NCBI RefSeq assembly: GCF_004011695.2
Contig: NC_082414.1
Coordinates: 1,116,001-1,180,000, forward strand
Length of the DNA stretch: 64,000 nucleotides
Direction of reading: 5' to 3'
Source of the DNA: Ascochyta rabiei
Lineage: Eukaryota; Ascomycota; Dothideomycetes; Pleosporales; Didymellaceae
Shown here: in pieces, positions 32,400-42,719 of the stretch
How positions within the stretch are numbered: the first letter of the stretch is position 1
Layout of the letters: each line of letters begins with the position of its first letter
Notes under the pieces: model-generated
Seen by the model: only the letters and a program-made list of their open reading frames with translations
Database searches by the model: none
Told to the model about the DNA's origin: nothing
Program-made: the position numbers and the translations under genes

Positions 32400-33806
32400 C
32401 TACAATTCGATGTTCTCACCGGCAAAAGGCTCAAGGCGCTGCTTGAACTCCTCAACGCTGAGCTCCTCACCCTGCCACATGACCTGCTCGCCATTGGCGT
32501 TCTTGGGCGGGATCAAGACGTCTGAGACGACCTGGATAACACCGTCGCTGGCAACGCCGTCGTGGACGGTGACGCGCGTAAACCCGTTGATGCGGATCGA
32601 CACGAACGGTCCGTATCTTGCAACGTCAACAGCCAAGTACTTGCCGTCGAGCACAGTGGGCAAGTCGTAGTGGTAGTATGGCGGGCGATCAGCGGACTTC
32701 TCGTCGTCGTCGTCGCTGTGCTTCTTGCTGGCGTCGTAGAAGGCGTCAGTGTAGAGGGTCTGGTTGACCACGATGTGGTACTTCAGCAGTGCCTTCAGGT
32801 ACTTCTGACCGTAGGTGCTGAAAAGGAAGGCGTTGATCTTGGGACCAAGCTTTTGGAAGGCAAAGTTGGAGGGTGCAAACAAGGTGCCGCCCTCGTGAGG
32901 ATAGTCGGTGTTGTTGATCTTCTCGAACATGCCGGTCTTTTGTAGGGCAAGCTCAAGAGTGCTGAACTCGCCGGGGAGAAGCTCGATGATGGAGGCAACC
33001 TTAGGGGGAGGGACGAGAATAGAATCGACGCCGTGGACGACACCGTTGGTGCCGAAGATGTTGACAGCAACAAGCTTGCTATAGAAGTTGATAGTGGGGC
33101 CCTTAAGAGTGACACGAACGGTCAGGCGCTGCTTGTGGCCAAGCTTCTCGGGCTCGAACAAAGTCGGGATGGTGTAGCTATGGAGAACACGGCCGGCGGG
33201 GTAGAAATCAGGGCTAACATGGTACAGAAGAATGTCCTTGAGTACCTCCTTTGAGGGGTGCTTTCCATGGTCGGGGATCTTTTCAAAAGCCTCATCCGTA
33301 GGGGCAAAGATGGTGTAGTTGGCCTTTGTGCTGTTCAGTGTCTCGACGAGGTCATCGTACTTGTTGATCAGCTTAGCAAGCTTAGTGGTGTACTTGCTCT
33401 CATTGATGAGCTCGTATACTGTCCTGTTGGGCTTGTCTTCGCCATCGTGAGGTGAGTGGTGAGGTCCGCCGTGATGAGGGGGCCCGTGGTGAGGTGGGTG
33501 ATGGGGAGGGTGGTCCTCACCGCCACCAAAGTTAATAGTAGCGTCGTCGAACGACGAGCCTTCTAACCACGATTCAACATTGGCACCAGCGTCGTGGATC
33601 CGGCTGTAGATGCCCTGTGCGCTCTCCTTGACCTTGTTGAAGGTGTCGTCGAGAACCTCTTGGGCGTTGTCAAGAAGCTCCTTCCCCGACAACTTGGCGT
33701 TTTCGATTTGCCTGTTGGATTTAGGTAGCTTTTCGAAGACCTCCGCTTCGGTAATCACCAAGGCGGAAGCCAACGGGATGAATGGTACCACGCGAGAGAA
33801 ACGCAT
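32400..33806 (-). CDS. Secreted protein with two fasciclin (FAS1) domains
   Basis: Single exon, 468 residues. MRFSRVVPFIPLASALVITE is a signal peptide. After an Asp/Glu/Lys-rich helix region comes a His/Pro-rich linker at about residues 99-121 (HPPHHPPHHGPPHHGGPHHS). FAS1 domain 1 (about 130-275) shows NYTIFAPTDEAFEKIP, DILLYHVSPDFYPAG and NIFGTNGVVHGVDSILVPP. FAS1 domain 2 (about 283-440) shows GGTLFAPSNFAFQKLG, LLKYHIVVNQTLYTDAF and DGVIQVVSDVLIPP. FAS1 proteins act at the cell surface in adhesion. N-glycosylation sites (NRT, NST, NYT, NQT) are present. The C-terminus is not hydrophobic, so a GPI anchor is unlikely. A DDDDEK run interrupts domain 2. Confidence 0.92.
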   Translation of the reverse strand: MRFSRVVPFIPLASALVITEAEVFEKLPKSNRQIENAKLSGKELLDNAQEVLDDTFNKVKESAQGIYSRIHDAGANVESWLEGSSFDDATINFGGGEDHPPHHPPHHGPPHHGGPHHSPHDGEDKPNRTVYELINESKYTTKLAKLINKYDDLVETLNSTKANYTIFAPTDEAFEKIPDHGKHPSKEVLKDILLYHVSPDFYPAGRVLHSYTIPTLFEPEKLGHKQRLTVRVTLKGPTINFYSKLVAVNIFGTNGVVHGVDSILVPPPKVASIIELLPGEFSTLELALQKTGMFEKINNTDYPHEGGTLFAPSNFAFQKLGPKINAFLFSTYGQKYLKALLKYHIVVNQTLYTDAFYDASKKHSDDDDEKSADRPPYYHYDLPTVLDGKYLAVDVARYGPFVSIRINGFTRVTVHDGVASDGVIQVVSDVLIPPKNANGEQVMWQGEELSVEEFKQRLEPFAGENIEL

Positions 33807-34922
33807 GATGTCTGGTACTGAAAATTGTATGGAGAGTGTAGGGAAACAAAGAAAGAGGTGAGGTACCCGTCTCAGCGACTAAAAGGCACGACGAGTCGAT
33901 TACACCACCACGCGTGGCAATGTCGGAGCTTCGGTAGTGTTTCACCAGCCGATGATGACAGTGGGACGGACGAATCAGATCAGACCAGTATAGCGTGATT
34001 GTTTATTGACCTCAAAAATGGCTTCGACAATCAAGACTACGGTCTAGTTGCGCGCGTGTACTTGGTAGTGAAACACTTCACAAGACTCTGTGAATACTCG
34101 CCCATCCAGGCTGAAGCCGCGTGTTTGGCCACCAGGCAACGATTTAGGACGCGTGTCAGACGCGGGGGCGAGCTATCAAGCTGTCGACGACGACGACCGA
34201 TGACGCAATGGCGCGGTTGCTGTCTCGGCGCGGGGTATTTGACATTACCTCCAAACTGATAGGGATCATTTTGTTTGAAAGTCAGGTGCATTTGTGAATG
34301 CTGGAAACCAACATTGAAGTAAAGCGTTCGCAAAAAGATAGTTTTGAGATACAGCAGCTCATATGCTTGGTCACGTGACGATTGCTTCCATATTTCTCCA
34401 CTTCCTTAGCTCAGGCATTGGTACGCTCGCTTAGTTGACTCGGGGTTATGTTTGTGTGTTTGTGTGTTTGTGCAGAACATTTCGTCATCCATCATCGTCA
34501 TTTCTGTGGAATGCGCTATTTTCTCTACAGAATCGCGATGCTGTGGATCTCCGGGAACAAGGCGCAGCTTCTCCTCCTACTACTATTGGATGCAGATGAA
34601 CTGTACCTTGCTGAATACACCTCATGGCAGAGTTTCGATTCGTCCATTGAGTGGAGAGTGCTTCGTAGTCCCATATTCTGGTAAAACAAGCTTCTTCCAA
34701 GCCTCGATCAAGCTTTTTGGGAGACCGAATGCATCTTTAGTAATGCTGCGGAGGGTACGGAAACGTGCAGCAAGAGGGCAAGTGCTTTCATGAATTGACG
34801 CGTCATGTCGTCATTGCCGTTTACCTATATACTACTGTTTGCGTTTGCGTTGTGCACTGAGGATCGAACCAACCTCACTTTAACATTCAGCTAGTATCTT
34901 ATTCAAACAAGCTCTATTCACA
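33807..34922. promoter_or_regulatory. Divergent promoter region, FAS1 gene / glutamate decarboxylase
   Basis: 1.1 kb without a gene. AT-richer than flanking coding DNA. A GTTTGTGTGTTTGTG stretch lies at 34450-34470 and TATATACTAC at 34824, 100 bp before the decarboxylase ATG, which may serve as a TATA element. Confidence 0.5.
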
Positions 34923-36756
34923 ATGGCTCTCGCACGACACGTCGACCCTGATGAGCTTATTAAGACACTGAAAGATCATCCACTGCACAAGGCTGGTGCA
35001 CACCAGCGAGGAGTCAGCCATACTACTCCCTACTCGAGCAGGTATGCCGCCAGTGTTGAGCTTTCGAAATACAAGATCCCTCAGGATGGCGCGCCCGCAG
35101 ATACTGTGCACCAGCTGCTCAAAGATGAGCTTGATCTTGATGGACGGCCCAACTTGAACTTGGCCTCGTTCGTAGGAACATACATGGAGCGTGAAGCCGA
35201 AGCGTTGATGATCGAGAACATCTCAAAGAACATGTCAGATGCCGATGAGTACCCCGCGATGATGGACATGCACGCACGTTGTATCTCAATCATTGCTCAT
35301 CTCTGGGGCGTCCAAAAAGGCGAAAAGGCTATCGGATCAGCAACGACGGGCTCCAGTGAAGCCATTCACCTTGGTGGGCTGGCAATGAAGAGACGCTGGC
35401 AAGAGAAGCGCATGGCTGAGGGCAAGGACACGTCCAAGCCGAACATCATCATGGGCGCCAATGCACAGGTTGCTCTTGAAAAGGTACAGAACGATAACTT
35501 TTTTCCTCTTTTTCCTCGCTGACCATCTGAAGTTTGCCCGCTACTTTGAGGTTGAGGCTAGAATTTTGCCTGTTTCCGAGGACTCTTCGTACCGCTTAGA
35601 CCCGAAGCTGGTCAAGGAAAATATCGACGAGAACACGATTGGTGTTTTTGTGATCTTGGGTAGTACGTACACAGGTCACTACGAGCCTGTAGAGGAGATC
35701 AACGATATTCTGGACGCGTTTGAGAAGGAGACGGGCCACGATATTCCCATTCATGTTGACGCTGCATCTGGAGGTTTCATCGCACCGTTCACGCATGCTA
35801 AGGCCGGCAAGAAGTGGAACTTTGAGCTCCCTCGCGTCAAATCTATCAACACGAGTGGCCACAAGTTTGGTCTTGTGTACGCTGGTGTTGGTTGGATCAT
35901 CTGGCGAGACGAGAGCTACCTGCCGAAGCACTTGGTTTTCGAGCTGCATTACCTCGGTGGTACAGAAGAGTCGTACACGCTCAATTTCTCGCGACCAGGA
36001 GCACAGATCATCGCACAGTATTGTAGGTCATACGATCACTGTGTACGACAGCAAGACTAACTTGACTAGACAACCTGATCCACTTAGGATTCAATGGATT
36101 CCGCAGCATCATGGAAAACACGCTCGCCAATGCCCGCCTGTTGAGTAGGGCGCTGGAGCACACCGGCTGGTTCCGCTGTGTCAGTGATATTCACCGAAAG
36201 AAGGGAGACGTAAAGTTTGAAAAGGGCAAGAAGCAGTACGACGAGGGAGAGAACAGTGCAGCCTACAATGCCGGACTCCCTGTAGTGGCTTTCACCTTAA
36301 CCGACGACTTCAAGAAGGCATATCCGCACGTGAAGCAAGAGTCAGTCAGCAACCTATTGCGCGCTAAGCAATACATCATCCCGAGTAAGTACGTCTTTAG
36401 CAGTGTGGCGCACTGTGGCTAACACGGGGGTAGACTACCCGCTGCCGCCAAACGAGGAGAAGACCGAGATTTTGCGAGTTGTTGTACGCGAGAGCTTGTC
36501 TCTGGATATGATTGATCGATTGGTGACGGATATGTGTCAAGTCATGGAGCAGTTGCAGGTACAACATGGCCCACACCAGACCTTTGGCGATGCTTTGCTG
36601 ACATGCGTACAGAGAACGGATGCAACCGACGTGGCAGCCTGGCAGCAGTCGAACGCCAGCGCGGAGAAGTCGCATGCCTCTCTTGGACACCGAGCGCACA
36701 ACAGGCACAAGGCCAAGAGGGCGATGCATGAGGGAATTCACCGATCTGTGTGTTAG
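34923..36756 (+). CDS. gad1: Glutamate decarboxylase
   Basis: Five exons: 34923-35483, 35533-36022, 36070-36384, 36434-36558, 36613-36756; 544 residues. PLP-dependent enzyme converting L-glutamate to 4-aminobutyrate and CO2, the entry to the GABA shunt, with roles in acid and oxidative stress. Landmarks: IGSATTGSSEAIHLGGLAMK (substrate/PLP phosphate region), PIHVDAASGGFIAPF (Asp binding the PLP ring nitrogen) and INTSGHKFGLVYAGVGW with the Schiff-base lysine at about residue 298. The C-terminal 48 residues, on the last exon, are His/Lys-rich and end HEGIHRSVC. Introns are 47-54 nt. Exon 4/5 joining is the least certain: the frame closes, but the low-complexity C-terminus cannot confirm it. 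Confidence 0.93.
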
Positions 36757-36960
36757 CGAGCTTCATCGTCTGCGGGATTCATGCAAGTGATCAGGCAGGA
36801 TCCAAGGAGTCTAGGCCAAAATGGAAATCGGTGGCTTTGTCAGATCGTACATGCATGATGTGTAGGAAGCTTCGACAGCACGTGAAACGAGTTGTGGAAG
36901 GAAGCCAGCGACAGGTTTTCTGCTTCGCTACCCCATCGGACAGTCGTCAACGTCGACTCA

Positions 36961-36993
<33 letters not shown>

Positions 36994-37923
36994 AGCATCT
37001 CCACGGAATTTGTCGGAGCCACGAGCCGAGCGCAACATGTCAAGTCGACGAGTCCGTACAATGATGACCATGGGCACCCATGCAGGAACATCAGCCGCGA
37101 CTACTGGATGGGCGGCGGCGCAAACGGCCGCTCGGGTGCGGTGTGCGCGATCTGCTCCAAAAATCGAAGAAACGCAAGATCAAGCATCGCCGCCAGATCT
37201 GCGGCGATGTGCGCGCGTTATTGGCCATGTTGAGGCCTTGGCACGTGGCGATCTGTGCGGCGAGTCTGCTTCAGGCCTGGTGCATCGAGACAACGGGGAC
37301 ATCAGTCAGGCTTCTCGCGATCCAAGGCCCGCTTTGGTGGCAGCACGACCATCGCCATCAAGACGACGCCCACGACTTTTCGGCCCGTCCCAAACTCGCT
37401 CTTGCGTGCGTCCCTGCAGTGGTTGTCGGCCAATGATGCGCACGTGTTCTGGCTGTCCTGACAGGGCCCATGTCATACCCTGCCCCGAGATGCTGCACCA
37501 ACCATGACCAGCCTGCTGCCTTGAAACGGATCTCCTCAGTCCCATACATGTGCGCTCCCTTGGGACGAGGCGTCCTGATATAGCTGACAGATGACATGTT
37601 AGGGTTTCTTTTAGTGCCAGCGGCTTCGTGCCCTAGATCTTTCGGTGGAACATGGCTCGGCTTCCACGATCGTGTCATGACGCATCGCGGCTCTTGAACA
37701 TCGCAGCCCGTACGTAGGCTCTCCTTCGCCTGTGGCCACCGCTATGATCGATCTCGATTGCATCAAGTCGATTCGTCCGTGAGCCCAAGTCAATTCGTCA
37801 ATGAGTCGCTTCTCTTTGATGTTACGACGCAGCAGTTCCTGGCCGCTGTGCAACGCCTGCAACTTCTCTCTCTGTTCTTCGTGTTCCCGTCGGTGTCCCA
37901 ACACTAGCAGCGACTATTCAATC
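36757..37923. other. Spacer between glutamate decarboxylase and CRY-DASH
   Basis: 1.2 kb, no supportable gene. Contains a CAG/AGC triplet tract. Frames on both strands (for example 37358-37678 minus, 106 codons) have no recognisable domain. The last 300 bp are the probable CRY-DASH promoter and leader. Confidence 0.5.
36961..36994. repeat. AGC/CAG trinucleotide tract
   Basis: About ten AGC units; outside any supported gene. Confidence 0.9.
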
Positions 37924-40003
37924 ATGGCCGACGAGAAGCCGCGTATCTTGCTTTACATCCTGCGTCGCGATGTTCGCCTCTCAGACAACCCAATCTTCAC
38001 AGCCGCTTCACGACAAGTCACGCGCCAGCGGGACCCCACCCCCTTGTCCAACACAGATACAAGCACAAGAGACGACTCCCTGACCTCGGAGCACCGTGGC
38101 ACCTCGTTTACACATTTACTGCCCGTGTACATCTTTCCTGCACAACAGTTTGAGGTCTCAGGTTTCCTCTCCTCTTCGTTTGAGCAATCGCCATACCCCG
38201 AAGCACGCAGCCAAGTCGCGAAAATATGGCGTACCGGACCCCATCGCGCAAGATTCGTCGCCGAGGGAGTGTGGAATCTGAAGCAAACACTCGAAGGCCT
38301 CGGGTGCGGTTCCGGTCTACAGTTAAGAGTCGGAAAGGTTAGCGATGTTGTCAAGAACATTCTTGAATACTACTCAAAGAGCGGCGACTCGAGAGGTGAA
38401 ATTTCTGGAGTTTGGATGGCCGCCGATGAGGCTACGGAAGAGAAGGAAGAGGAACAGCTTGTGAAAGGGATTGCGAAACAAAGCGGGGTTGATTTCAAGC
38501 TTTGGAGCGACGAGAAGTACTACGTTGACGAGTGCGTTCCTCTATGCTTGCTCCCTACGTATTCGTGTGCTAACACGTCATAGTCGCGACCTCCCCTTCG
38601 ACAGCATATCCGATCTCCCAAACATCTACACATCGTTCCGCAAATCTGTCGAACCACTACGCGACCAACCCCGCAGCACCTTACCAGCACCTACACAGTT
38701 GCCACCACTGCCGCCCAATACCCCCCCTCAGCAATCACCTTTTAGTATACCCTCAAGTTTTGAGAGTCTCCTGAAAGCCCTCCTAGCTCCCCTCCAAAAA
38801 GATCCTACATACGGCTTGGCAGTACCCCCCAAATGGCCGAGCAACGTCGAGTCAGCACATCCTTTTACAGGAGGTGAATCCTACGGGCAAGAGCGAATAT
38901 CGCATCTTATATCCAGCGGAGCGATGAGCTCATACAAGGCTACACGCAACGGCATGCTCGGACGTGACTTCAGTACCAAGCTCTCCGCTTTCCTCGCACA
39001 GGGACATATCACAGCACGGCAGGTACATTGGGCGATGATAGATTTTGAAGAAGGGCGAGGGGCCGGTAAAGACATTCCAGGCTACGGCCAAGGAGAGAAT
39101 GAGGGCACAGCTGCTGTCAGGTTCGAACTACTGTGGCGGGACTATATGCGTCTTTGCATGCGGAAATTTGGCCCAGCGATGTTCCATATCTACGGCATTC
39201 GTCCTGAGGAAAGTAGAAACAACAAAACCCCACCACCACCGAAGAATTGGCGACGGCTCGACAAATCCACCCCAGGCAGCGACCCCGTCAAGACAATAGA
39301 GACATTTGGCCGTTTCCGCTCAGGGAGAACAGGAGTTGGCCTCATCGACGCGTCAAACCGCGAACTCTTCCTCACAGGCTACACATCGAACCGCGCACGA
39401 CAAAACGTTGCGTCTTTCCTGGCATCACATCTCGAAATCGACTGGCGAATTGGCGCAGAATGGTACGAATGCATGCTGACAGACTACGACGTATGCAGCA
39501 ACTGGGGCAACTGGCAATACGTGGCTGGCGTGGGCAACGACCCCAGACAAGGCCGTGTCTTCAACCCGGTCAAGCAAGCGCTCGATTACGACCCGCGTGG
39601 CGAATACATCAAGGCATGGGTCCCCGAGCTGCGAAGCGTCAAGCTGACCAAGTCCGTTGGTCAAGGGAAAGAGGAGATTGATAAGCAGCAGCTCATGGGC
39701 TTGTATCAGGCCAACAAGCTCACGGAATGGGAAAAGGAGAGCATGGGCCTTAAAGGCCTCGAGTGGGTCGAACGACCTCTCGTGAATATCAACTTCTCCT
39801 TTGGACGTGGACGAGGCGGTCCAGGACGTGGAGGCACACGGCCTGGCCGAGGCGGAAGCGGCGGCGGCGGAGGACCAGGAAGAGGAGGTCATCGTGGAGG
39901 CCAACAGCAGCAACGGCAGCAACAGCGCCGAGAGTACAGGAGAGGTGCTAATGAGGAGAAGCAGCATGTGCCAAACGGCCCGACAATCGTTAGCTCTCAA
40001 TGA
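37924..40003 (+). CDS. cry: Cryptochrome DASH (photolyase/cryptochrome family)
   Basis: Exons 37924-38531 and 38584-40003, 675 residues. CRY-DASH proteins bind FAD and an antenna folate and repair cyclobutane dimers mainly in single-stranded DNA; in fungi they also affect light responses. The N-terminal antenna domain begins ILLYILRRDVRLSDNPIF. The FAD domain shows FTGGESYGQERISHL, YKATRNGMLGRDFSTKLSAF, LLWRDYMRLCMRKFG, TGYTSNRARQNVASFLASHL and the signature YDVCSNWGNWQYVAGVGNDP. After about residue 580 the protein ends in an RGG/Gly-rich and Gln-rich tail (GRGRGGPGRGGTRPGRGG), seen in some fungal members and suggestive of nucleic-acid binding. An in-frame upstream ATG at 37801 would add 41 residues; I chose 37924 for its better context (ATCATGG) and because family homology starts there. 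Confidence 0.93.
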
Positions 40004-40303
40004 TCTGTGGGTTTGGTTGACCGACGACGGGAAGGTTCCGGTGCTTTGGTGTTGGTATTTTAGCGCGAGATTTTCTATCGATACGATATACGTTCGATTC
40101 CAGCATGATCAGTGAGTGCAACAAGTTCAATTCGTCGTACTATTCAAATTGTATAAGAGTTGCCTTCGCAAGACGGACATGAAGTAAATATTATGGTCAC
40201 AACCTCTCGCACGACAAGCACAGCATGCGCCCCATTTCAGACTTTTCGTAAGGCCACGCCCGACAACGCGCACCCAACGACCGGCAAATCCACCACCACC
40301 GCC
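40004..40303. terminator. Convergent 3' region, CRY-DASH / DJ-1-like gene
   Basis: 300 bp between two stop codons. AT-rich around 40065-40160 (GATACGATATACG, AAATATTATGG). No gene. Confidence 0.5.
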
Positions 40304-41295
40304 TCACACCGCACCAGGCACATCCCACACCTTGGCAAAGGGATCTTTGTGCGGGTCCGTCCAGCGCTCATACTCGATACTGTTGGCGAGATAATCCGCG
40401 ACCTCTTCGCCGTACACCCTGCCGACCCAAGCAAACGTGACGTCAATACCAGCCGAGATGCCGCTTGAAGAAAAGACATTGCCGTCCTCGACCCAGCGTG
40501 CCGAGGGCACCCACTCTACCTTGGGCCCTGTCGAGGTGGCCCACGGCCAGGCACGCTTGTTGGTCGTCGCCTTCTTGCCGTCAAGGACCCCCGCGCGAGA
40601 GAGGATCGTGGCGCCTGTGCAGACGGAGATGATGTACTTCAGCTGCGGGCATTGGTTAGCGGTGTTGCTCTTCGAGGGCAAGAAGGCAGGAGGGGGCATG
40701 GGCGTACCTTGGGGTAGATTTCCTTGACGAAAGCGATTTCTTCCGTCATGTTCTGCCTTGTGCCGCCGCCGCCAGGGACGAGCAGAACCTCGATGTCGTT
40801 GTCTATGGGCATGGTGTGGTTCATTGGCGGCCCTTGGGGTGTCGTAGGTGAGTGTCCTTCGTGACGACGGGCGTATCCGTTGCCCCAGCCATCGCCGTTC
40901 CCTCCACCATGGCTTTTCGCTGCCATTTGATCGTGGGCTTTACCTGGGCTGGCTTGAAAGTTCATCTTCTTGGCAAGGACACTGGCGAAGGTGTTGGTCG
41001 GGAGAATCTCTTCACCGAAGTTGCCTTTGCCGTGCATGCCTTTGATTGTGGTTCCTACCGGGTCCATGGTTCTGCTGAGCAAAGTGAGGGTCATTGTGGT
41101 ACTGTTGCTGTAGAGCATGGACAGGGTGTTAAGAACGTCCAGCGGGCCAAATACATCGAGAGCTTGGAAGTGTGGAAACAGAAGCATGGCGAAGTGTGTG
41201 GGTAGAACAGTGGTGTTGGTGAACTCTGGTTGCTGTGGTGCGGCGAGTGCTGAGGGGATAGCCGCGAGGAGCGGCATCATGGTGGAGACACGCAT
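40304..41295 (-). CDS. Secreted DJ-1/PfpI-family (class I glutamine amidotransferase-like) protein
   Basis: Two exons, 41295-40708 and 40642-40304 (65-nt intron, GTACGC...CCGCAG), 308 residues. MRVSTMMPLLAAIPSALAAP is a signal peptide with a probable cleavage site after ALA. The fold follows the ThiJ/PfpI pattern: FAMLLFPHFQALDVFGPLDV at the start, IEVLLVPGGGGTRQN, then the nucleophile elbow ISVCTGATILSRAGVLDGKK with the cysteine at about 204, followed by ATTNKRAWPW and SSGISAGIDVTFAWV. A 45-residue Gly/His/Asn-rich insert (about 115-160) separates strands. Intracellular relatives are known as isonitrile hydratases or AraC-type sensor domains; a secreted form has no clear assigned substrate. 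The intron boundary restores YPK/LKYIISVCTG exactly. Confidence 0.87.
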
Positions 41296-42719
41296 CTCGA
41301 TCAAGCTGGCGTTGGGTGTAGGTGCTGGGAGAATGTGTTCTGGCGTATCAGGAGAGTAGGCAAAAAAAAAACGGGAATGACTAAAAGCGAAGTTTTTGAG
41401 ACGAGGATGCAAGAGAAGCTGGGGTGACAGCAAGAGAAGAGAGAGGGAAAGACAAGACAGTTTATAGGACTGGAATCTCCCTCAAGCCTCACCACTGCTT
41501 CTTATGTCGCATTGCATGATGAAAGGGCCATGTTAACGACCACCTCCGGGCGCAGAATCCGACTCCACTTTGCAGCATTGCAGTTGCCGTGCCTTTGATC
41601 AATCTCTAGGTATTGAGGCGCATGCGCCAGCGGTTCGGAGTAGAGATCCAGGCCCGGTGAGTGAGCAAGTTATAGATGATGAAACACGCGCAAAGGATCA
41701 ATGTCTTTGTTGTGCGGCGTGGCCAGGCCATATCATGTTGGAACGGCGTCGAAGGATGCGGGACGGCAGTGTGGAGCTCAGCGGCTATGATCAAACCAGA
41801 CCTCCAGAGGCACATGCAGGCGAGATTGCTGTTCACATAGTGTGTGGAAGCATAAGCTGGATAGATGAGCGTGAGCATTCAGATGTTGCTTGCCATATTA
41901 GCCAAGACGTAAGCCAACACGTGCGGCGCAGTCGACATGGGTAGGATCACCTCGCATTGGGCGACTGAAGGCATGCCGCGGATTCGGTTGCACCGGTCAT
42001 CTATCTGCATGTACCGAGTACCGAGTCCCGAGTTGCTCACCGACGTGGTCGTGTTGCTCCAAGTAGGACGGACATGCAGCAGAGTAACGGCTTCTAGGTG
42101 TTGGTGCCAAGGACTCCCACGGATATCGGCGTTGTTGGAGCGGGATCTTGGCTGTGCTCAGCGCGTACAGCACCTGTCAAGGAACGTTGGGGGTTATAAA
42201 GCCTTGTGCGCCTTGCAATGGCATGTCCTCTGCGTGGGTCCCAGGTGGAGGCTTGGCCAATAGGCATCTTGGTGATTGGCAGCGACGACCACGACCACGA
42301 GGAGCGCGGCACGAGCACGAGCACGAGCACGAGCACGACCGCGTCCACGTGCATCCAGTGTCTCTTGTGGAAGCGAACATGATGAGTGACAGCGTGGTAC
42401 CGTATGAGATGTCGGTTGAGATGGTTGATGGTTGACAAATGAGCACGCGGTGATCGACGAGGCAGGTGCGGGTTCCTGCCGTCACCGACAAGCCGAAAGC
42501 TCAGCTGGGCCTTGCCCAAAGCGCGGGTATGACGCACGCGCAGCCAGCAGCTTGTCTTTTCACACATAGCGTGCACGGCGTGCACCTTCACCTCTGCCAG
42601 CTGCACCGCCACCCCTCTTCGAGCCTCTTGACGCATGCAGTAATCGCAGCGCATAGCTCTGCCTCGACGAGGCCAACTGCTCCTAGCGACGACCCCCGAC
42701 CGCCCGCGTGCGCCTCGCC
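41296..42719. promoter_or_regulatory. Divergent promoter region, DJ-1-like / MFS transporter
   Basis: 1.4 kb without a supportable gene. Contains a GAGCAC hexamer run (42310-42338). The 250 bp before the MFS ATG are C-rich. Minus-strand frame 42094-42834 is long (246 codons) but repetitive and overlaps the MFS start. Confidence 0.5.

Noticed and set aside
34855..34880. tRNA-like GGTTCGATCC on the minus strand
   Set aside because: T-stem does not pair and no D-arm or anticodon arm is visible.
36892..37507. Plus-strand ORFs around the CAG tract as a gene
   Set aside because: Overlapping frames on both strands, no domain, part of the sequence encoded by a triplet repeat, no consistent splice sites.
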